6,378 nt of DNA, from contig JANYBA010000222.1 in assembly GCA_025360985.1 (NCBI GenBank), positions 1-6,378 on the forward strand. The letters run 5' to 3'. Every line of letters starts with the position of its first letter. Positions within the stretch are counted from its first letter, which is position 1. The notes under the pieces are model-generated. The model saw only the letters and a program-made list of their open reading frames with translations, was not told where the DNA came from and ran no database searches. Shown piece by piece: positions 1-6,378 of the stretch. The position numbers were made by a program, and so were the translations under genes. Origin of the DNA: Gammaproteobacteria bacterium (GTDB lineage Bacteria > Pseudomonadota > Gammaproteobacteria > Xanthomonadales > Xanthomonadaceae).

Positions 1-836
1 ACCCGGGCATGCGCGTGATGTACATGCGATCGGAGCAGTTCATGAACGCCTTCACCAAGGCGCTTTACGACAAGACTTCCGGGGGCATGGATGCGTTCAA
101 GCGCCAGTTCCAGCAGGTCGACGCGCTGCTGATCGACGACATCCAGTTTTTCGCCGGCAAGGACCGGACCCAGGAAGAGTTCTTCCACACCTTCAACGCG
201 CTGTTCGACGGCAAACAGCAAATCATCCTGACCTGCGATCGCTATCCACGCGAAGTCGAAAACCTCGAGCCGCGGCTCAAGTCGCGGCTTGGTTGGGGCC
301 TGTCGGTGGCGATCGAACCACCGGATTTCGAAACCCGCGCCGCGATCCTGACCGCCAAGGCGGGCGAGCGGAAAGTCCAGCTGCCCGAGGAAGTCGCCTA
401 CCTGATCGCCAAGCGGATGCGCTCGAACGTGCGCGACCTGGAAGGCGCGCTCAACACGCTGGCGGCGCGCGCGAACTTCACCGGCCGGGCGATCACCGCC
501 GAATTCGCCCAGGAGACTTTGCGCGACCTGTTACGCGCACAGGCGCAGGCGATTTCGATCAGCAATATCCAGAAGTCCGTGGCAGACTACTACCAGCTGC
601 GGATGGCGGACTTGCTCTCAGCCCGGCGCACGCGCTCGCTGGCGCGTCCCCGGCAGATGGCGATGGCGCTGGCGAAGGAACTCACGGAACACAGCTTGCC
701 GGAAATCGGCGACGCGTTCGGGGGGCGCGACCACACCACGGTATTGCATGCCTGCCGGGTCATCCGCGAGTTGATGGAGACCGACGGAAAAATGCACGAA
801 GATTGGGAAAAGCTGGTGCGCAAACTCACCGAGTAA
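1..836 (+). CDS. dnaA: Chromosomal replication initiator DnaA, 5'-truncated by window edge
   Basis: DnaA is the AAA+ ATPase that binds DnaA boxes and melts oriC to start replication. The reading frame is open from base 1 (…NPGMRVMYM) with no start, so the N-terminal domains I-II and the Walker A part of domain III lie upstream of the window. The ATG at 9 is internal: it aligns with the interior of E. coli DnaA (NPNAKVVYM). Visible AAA+ elements are Walker [10 protein letters not shown] (126-152), sensor 1 IILTCDRYP (222-248, Cys where E. coli has Ser) and the sensor 2 region [11 protein letters not shown] (about 421-453). Domain IV, the DNA-binding helix-turn-helix, carries the DnaA signature [13 protein letters not shown] (717-755). 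The protein ends in TAA at 834-836, at the usual C-terminal position, so about 277 residues are present. It is followed by the box-containing spacer and dnaN, the common bacterial order. The identification is essentially certain; only the truncation limits it. Confidence 0.98.
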   Translation, partial: PGMRVMYMRSEQFMNAFTKALYDKTSGGMDAFKRQFQQVDALLIDDIQFFAGKDRTQEEFFHTFNALFDGKQQIILTCDRYPREVENLEPRLKSRLGWGLSVAIEPPDFETRAAILTAKAGERKVQLPEEVAYLIAKRMRSNVRDLEGALNTLAARANFTGRAITAEFAQETLRDLLRAQAQAISISNIQKSVADYYQLRMADLLSARRTRSLARPRQMAMALAKELTEHSLPEIGDAFGGRDHTTVLHACRVIRELMETDGKMHEDWEKLVRKLTE

Positions 837-866
837 AGCCGCCAACGCGGGGACGGGCGAACAAGT

Positions 867-875
867 TGTGGATAA
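867..875 (-). promoter_or_regulatory. DnaA box, perfect consensus
   Basis: The + strand reads TGTGGATAA, so the - strand reads TTATCCACA, an exact match to the E. coli high-affinity DnaA box. It is 31 nt downstream of the dnaA stop codon, in non-coding DNA, and is the strongest box in the window. It faces the second box at 903-911. Confidence 0.85.
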
Positions 876-902
876 GCGGGGAACGGTCGGCCACTGGAAA
901 AT

Positions 903-911
903 CTATCCACA
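903..911 (+). promoter_or_regulatory. DnaA box, one mismatch
   Basis: CTATCCACA differs from TTATCCACA only at the first base. It lies in opposite orientation to the box at 867-875, with centres 36 bp apart, and about 40 bp before the AT-rich stretch. The invariant TATCCACA part is intact, so DnaA binding is plausible. Confidence 0.7.
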
Positions 912-948
912 GGTTCCCAAGCAGCCACGCGGGTGGTAGCACACAGGG

Positions 949-990
949 AAATTTCGTTTTTTCCTCATTAAAATCAACATACTATCTTGA
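949..990. other. AT-rich stretch, putative DNA unwinding element
   Basis: Thirty-two of 42 bases are A or T, including a run of six T (957-962) and TTAAAA (968-973), while the flanking genes are strongly GC-rich. It sits between the upstream DnaA-box pair and the downstream box, where a duplex-unwinding element would be expected. I see no clear E. coli-type 13-mer repeats and no convincing DnaA-trio array. It could equally be AT-rich because it contains the dnaN promoter. Confidence 0.5.
969..974 (+). promoter_or_regulatory. Possible -10 element for dnaN-recF
   Basis: TAAAAT matches TATAAT at five of six positions and lies 89 nt before the dnaN ATG. TACTAT at 980-985 is a weaker alternative. 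Neither has a recognisable TTGACA-like -35 at 16-18 nt, so this is a low-confidence guess. dnaN may also be read through from dnaA. Confidence 0.25.
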
Positions 991-1034
991 TCCTTTGCTC
1001 CATCAGGCCTGCTCTACAACCACTAGTTTCTAAT

Positions 1035-1043
1035 CTATCCACT
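1035..1043 (+). promoter_or_regulatory. Weak DnaA box just upstream of dnaN
   Basis: CTATCCACT keeps the TATCCAC core but differs from TTATCCACA at the first and last bases. It ends 20 nt before the dnaN ATG. It may be a low-affinity origin box or a site through which DnaA affects dnaN expression; chance occurrence is possible. Confidence 0.4.
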
Positions 1044-1063
1044 TGAGCTTTGGGGTCCGACGC

Positions 1064-2164
1064 ATGCGCTACAGCCTTTCCCGAGAAGCCTTCCTCAAGC
1101 CCCTGCAGCAGGTGGTCAATGTTGTCGAAAGACGGCAGACCCTGCCCGTGCTTGCCAACCTCCTGGTGCAAGTCGAGAACGGCAAGTTGTCGATGACCGG
1201 CACGGACCTCGAAGTGGAGATGGTGGCGCACTGCGCGGTCGAAGACAGCCAACCTGGCGAGGCGACCATCCCGGCGCGCAAGCTGTTCGAAATTGTCCGG
1301 GCCCTGCCCGACGGCGCCCGCGTCACCGTCAGCCACGCGGCCGACAAGGCGACAATCCAGGCCGGGCGCAGCCGGTTCACGCTCGCGACGTTGTCGTCGC
1401 AGGATTTTCCGGCGATCGAAGACCTGGAACTGGTGGAACGGATCAGAGTCTCGGAATCGGCGCTCAAGGAACTGATCGAACGCACGGCTTTCGCGATGGC
1501 GCAGCAGGACGTGCGCTACTACCTCAATGGCTTGCTGCTGGACTTGCGCGAATCTTCGCTGCGCTGCGTGGCCACCGACGGCCACCGCCTGGCCTTGTGC
1601 GAGACCGCCCTGCCGAGCGGCGCGCAAACCCGCAAGCAGATCATCGTGCCACGCAAGGGCGTACTGGAATTGCAGCGGCTGCTGGAAGAATCCGATGGCG
1701 AGATCGAACTCGAGGTCGCACGCAACCACCTGCGCATGCGCCGCGAGGACGTCAGTTTCACCTGCAAGTTGATCGATGGCCGCTTCCCTGATTACGAAGC
1801 GGTGATCCCGATCGGCGCCGACAAAGAGGTCAAGGTGGACCGGGAAGTCTTCCGCGCCGCGCTGCAGCGGGCGGCGATCCTGTCGAACGAAAAATACCGC
1901 GGCGTGAAACTGGAAGTCTCGCCGGGGCAGTTGCGGATCATGGCGCACAATCCGGAGCAGGAAGAAGCGCAGGAAGAGATCGAGGCGCAGACCCGGGTCG
2001 ACGGCCTGTCAGTGGGATTCAACGTCACCTACCTTCTGGACGCGCTCTCGGCCTTGCGCGACCCGGAAATCCTGCTGAACCTGCGCGACGGCAATTCCTC
2101 GGCCTTGCTCCGGGAAGCCAGCCACGAACGCAGCCGGCACGTGGTCATGCCCCTGCGCCTGTGA
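1064..2164 (+). CDS. dnaN: DNA polymerase III beta subunit (sliding clamp)
   Basis: DnaN forms the ring-shaped homodimer that tethers DNA polymerase III to DNA and also serves as a docking platform for repair polymerases, MutS/MutL and Hda. The product from ATG 1064 is 366 residues, the same length as E. coli DnaN. It begins MRYSLSREAFLKPLQQV, matching the E. coli start MKFTVEREHLLKPLQQV. An in-frame TTG at 1043 would add seven residues not seen in the family and overlaps a DnaA-box-like site, so ATG 1064 is preferred; GGGG (1052-1055) is a modest ribosome site 8 nt upstream. Family landmarks are GTDLEVEM in domain 1, QQDVRYYLNGLLLDL and ATDGHRLAL (residues 170-178) in domain 2, and the C-terminal HVVMPLRL, near the hydrophobic pocket that binds clamp-binding motifs. 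No lesion is seen. It is followed after 7 nt by recF, suggesting an operon. Confidence 0.97.
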   Translation: MRYSLSREAFLKPLQQVVNVVERRQTLPVLANLLVQVENGKLSMTGTDLEVEMVAHCAVEDSQPGEATIPARKLFEIVRALPDGARVTVSHAADKATIQAGRSRFTLATLSSQDFPAIEDLELVERIRVSESALKELIERTAFAMAQQDVRYYLNGLLLDLRESSLRCVATDGHRLALCETALPSGAQTRKQIIVPRKGVLELQRLLEESDGEIELEVARNHLRMRREDVSFTCKLIDGRFPDYEAVIPIGADKEVKVDREVFRAALQRAAILSNEKYRGVKLEVSPGQLRIMAHNPEQEEAQEEIEAQTRVDGLSVGFNVTYLLDALSALRDPEILLNLRDGNSSALLREASHERSRHVVMPLRL

Positions 2165-2166
2165 GG
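2162..2166 (+). promoter_or_regulatory. recF ribosome binding site overlapping dnaN stop
   Basis: TGAGG contains the dnaN TGA stop codon and lies 5 nt before the recF ATG at 2172. This overlap implies translational coupling: a ribosome ending dnaN finishes on the recF initiation site. Confidence 0.5.
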
Positions 2167-2171
2167 CGCCG

Positions 2172-5797
<3,626 letters not shown>

Positions 5798-5803
5798 AGC
5801 GGC

Positions 5804-5832
5804 TTGAGGCTTCCGGCCAGCGTCCGTACAAT
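5804..5832 (+). promoter_or_regulatory. Sigma70-type promoter for the exported TPR-like gene
   Basis: TTGAGG (5804-5809, four of six matches to TTGACA) and TACAAT (5827-5832, five of six to TATAAT) are separated by an ideal 17 nt. The -35 lies 7 nt after the gyrB stop. The predicted start near 5839 gives a leader of about 34 nt. This implies the downstream gene has its own promoter and is not simply the tail of the gyrB transcript. No intrinsic terminator is seen between the genes. Confidence 0.6.
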
Positions 5833-5862
5833 CGAGCCCTTGCTCTATTGTTCGCCACTGCC

Positions 5863-5868
5863 GGAGGG
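5863..5868 (+). promoter_or_regulatory. Strong ribosome binding site
   Basis: GGAGGG lies 4 nt before ATG 5873 (about 7 nt from the GGAG core). It is the best Shine-Dalgarno in the window and fixes the start of the last gene. Confidence 0.65.
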
Positions 5869-5872
5869 TTCC

Positions 5873-6378
5873 ATGAACAGGTCCTTGTTGCTGGTCGCCG
5901 TCCTGGCGGTTGCGTTGCCCTGCGTGTGGACCACCTCGGCGCAGGCGCAAAACGTCAGTCGCGAACCGGGCGCCCAACGCGAGGAAAAAAAGGCGCCCAA
6001 GGCCGCCAAGCAGGTCGCGCAATACCCCGACGCCACGCGCGTGGAACCCAAGCAGTCGGGCAATCCGTCGCTGTCCAAGGCGATGGCCCAGATCTACGAT
6101 TTGTTCGAGAAAAAGCTGTACGACTCCGCGCTGCCCAAGGCCGACGCGATCCTCGCCGATCCGAAGGCGACGCCGTACGACCGCTCCACCGCCGCGTACA
6201 TGGGCAGCTTCATCACCCGGGACATGGGTGGCGAGAACGCCGACGTGTTGAAGTACACCGAGCGGGCGTTGCAGGAGAACGGCCTGAGCAACAACCTGCA
6301 TTACCAGATGATGCTGCAGGCGACCGAATGCCTGAAGAGCGACGAGAAGTACGACCAGGCCGTTGCGCTGGTGACGGA
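5873..6378 (+). CDS. Exported TPR-like protein, 3'-truncated by window edge
   Basis: This frame is open from ATG 5873 to the end of the window (168 codons, no stop). The start is supported by the strong ribosome site and by a clear Sec signal peptide: MNRS, a hydrophobic core LLLVAVLAVAL, and likely cleavage after AQA (residue 25). Cys17 does not fit a lipobox, so a soluble periplasmic protein is more likely than a lipoprotein. Residues 30-50 are charged and Ala/Lys-rich. YPDATRVEPK (51-60) follows, then an alpha-helical region from about residue 66. Segments such as FEKKLYDSALPKADAIL (from about 78) and KSDEKYDQAVALVTD at the end resemble TPR helices. I recall similar YPxATR-containing TPR proteins in Xanthomonadaceae, in some cases near tonB-exbBD genes, but could not check this. 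The function is unknown; a scaffold or envelope-assembly role is only a guess from the TPR-like fold. Confidence 0.88.
   Translation, partial: MNRSLLLVAVLAVALPCVWTTSAQAQNVSREPGAQREEKKAPKAAKQVAQYPDATRVEPKQSGNPSLSKAMAQIYDLFEKKLYDSALPKADAILADPKATPYDRSTAAYMGSFITRDMGGENADVLKYTERALQENGLSNNLHYQMMLQATECLKSDEKYDQAVALVT

Larger units (their letters stand above)
837..1063. other. oriC: Candidate oriC: dnaA-dnaN intergenic region
   Basis: This 227-nt gap has no convincing gene on either strand. It holds a perfect DnaA box (867-875, - strand), a one-mismatch box (903-911, +), a two-mismatch box (1035-1043, +), and an A+T-rich stretch (949-990, 32 of 42 bases A/T) in otherwise GC-rich DNA. The first two boxes form an inverted pair (TGTGGATA … TATCCACA, 29 nt apart). 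A DnaA-box cluster beside an AT-rich unwinding element between dnaA and dnaN is a common bacterial origin layout. Some gammaproteobacteria, such as Pseudomonas, instead have the main origin upstream of dnaA, which cannot be seen here. With only three boxes this could be a whole compact origin, one half of a split origin, or a DnaA-regulated dnaN leader. A small inverted repeat (CCAC 925-928 / GTGG 933-936) is also present. Confidence 0.65.

Noticed and set aside
242..250. DnaA-box-like CTATCCACG inside dnaA
   Set aside because: It encodes the conserved Arg-Tyr-Pro of DnaA sensor 1 (RYP), so the sequence is explained by the protein, and it has two mismatches to the consensus.
946..964. GGAAA…TTTCC stem with a T-run as a dnaA terminator
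   Set aside because: The stem is five mostly A-T pairs, far too weak; the T-run is better read as part of the AT-rich unwinding region.
1043..1063. TTG at 1043 as the dnaN start
   Set aside because: It would add seven residues not found in the family; ATG 1064 matches the E. coli DnaN N-terminus and length.
974..1948. 324-codon - strand frame opposite dnaN, running into the candidate origin
   Set aside because: It overlaps a real conserved gene throughout, has no recognisable domain and would begin inside dnaN. The similar 324-codon - strand frame at 2145-3119 opposite recF is rejected for the same reason.

Overview
The window is about 6.4 kb of a GC-rich chromosome. It carries the replication-initiation cluster dnaA (3' part only) - dnaN - recF - gyrB, followed by the start of an exported TPR-like protein. 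All genes lie on the + strand. The proteins are gammaproteobacterial in type: GyrB has the long C-terminal insert typical of E. coli-like GyrB, and DnaA and DnaN read colinearly with E. coli. Phrases such as FLKPLQQVVNVVERRQTLPVLAN in DnaN (split here only by eye, not by search) and the YPDATR motif in the last protein suggest the Xanthomonadales (Xanthomonas/Lysobacter/Stenotrophomonas relatives). The order assignment is inference from memory, not from a database search.

Layout. Positions 1-836 hold the C-terminal part of DnaA; the upstream end, including Walker A, lies outside the window. Positions 837-1063 are non-coding and hold one perfect DnaA box, two degenerate ones and a 42-nt stretch that is 76% A+T, so this is the best candidate here for oriC or part of it. 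dnaN (1064-2164) and recF (2172-3281) are separated by only 7 nt and are probably co-transcribed. Two parS-type ParB-binding palindromes lie inside recF (2587-2602 and 3214-3229). A TATAAT box overlaps the recF stop codon and probably drives gyrB (3353-5797). A separate sigma70-type promoter (5804-5832) and a strong Shine-Dalgarno precede a signal-peptide protein that runs off the window end (5873-6378).

How it works together. DnaA binds its boxes and opens the origin. DnaN is the sliding clamp loaded at the new forks. RecF acts in recombinational repair at gaps. GyrB with GyrA removes the positive supercoils made by the forks. The parS sites would seed ParB spreading about 1.6-2.3 kb from the candidate origin, so initiation and origin segregation are linked in a few kilobases. 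No mobile element, CRISPR, RNA gene or unknown multi-gene system was found. This is mostly an ordinary core region; its points of interest are the two intragenic parS sites, the compact origin, a rare-codon patch in gyrB and the uncharacterised exported protein.
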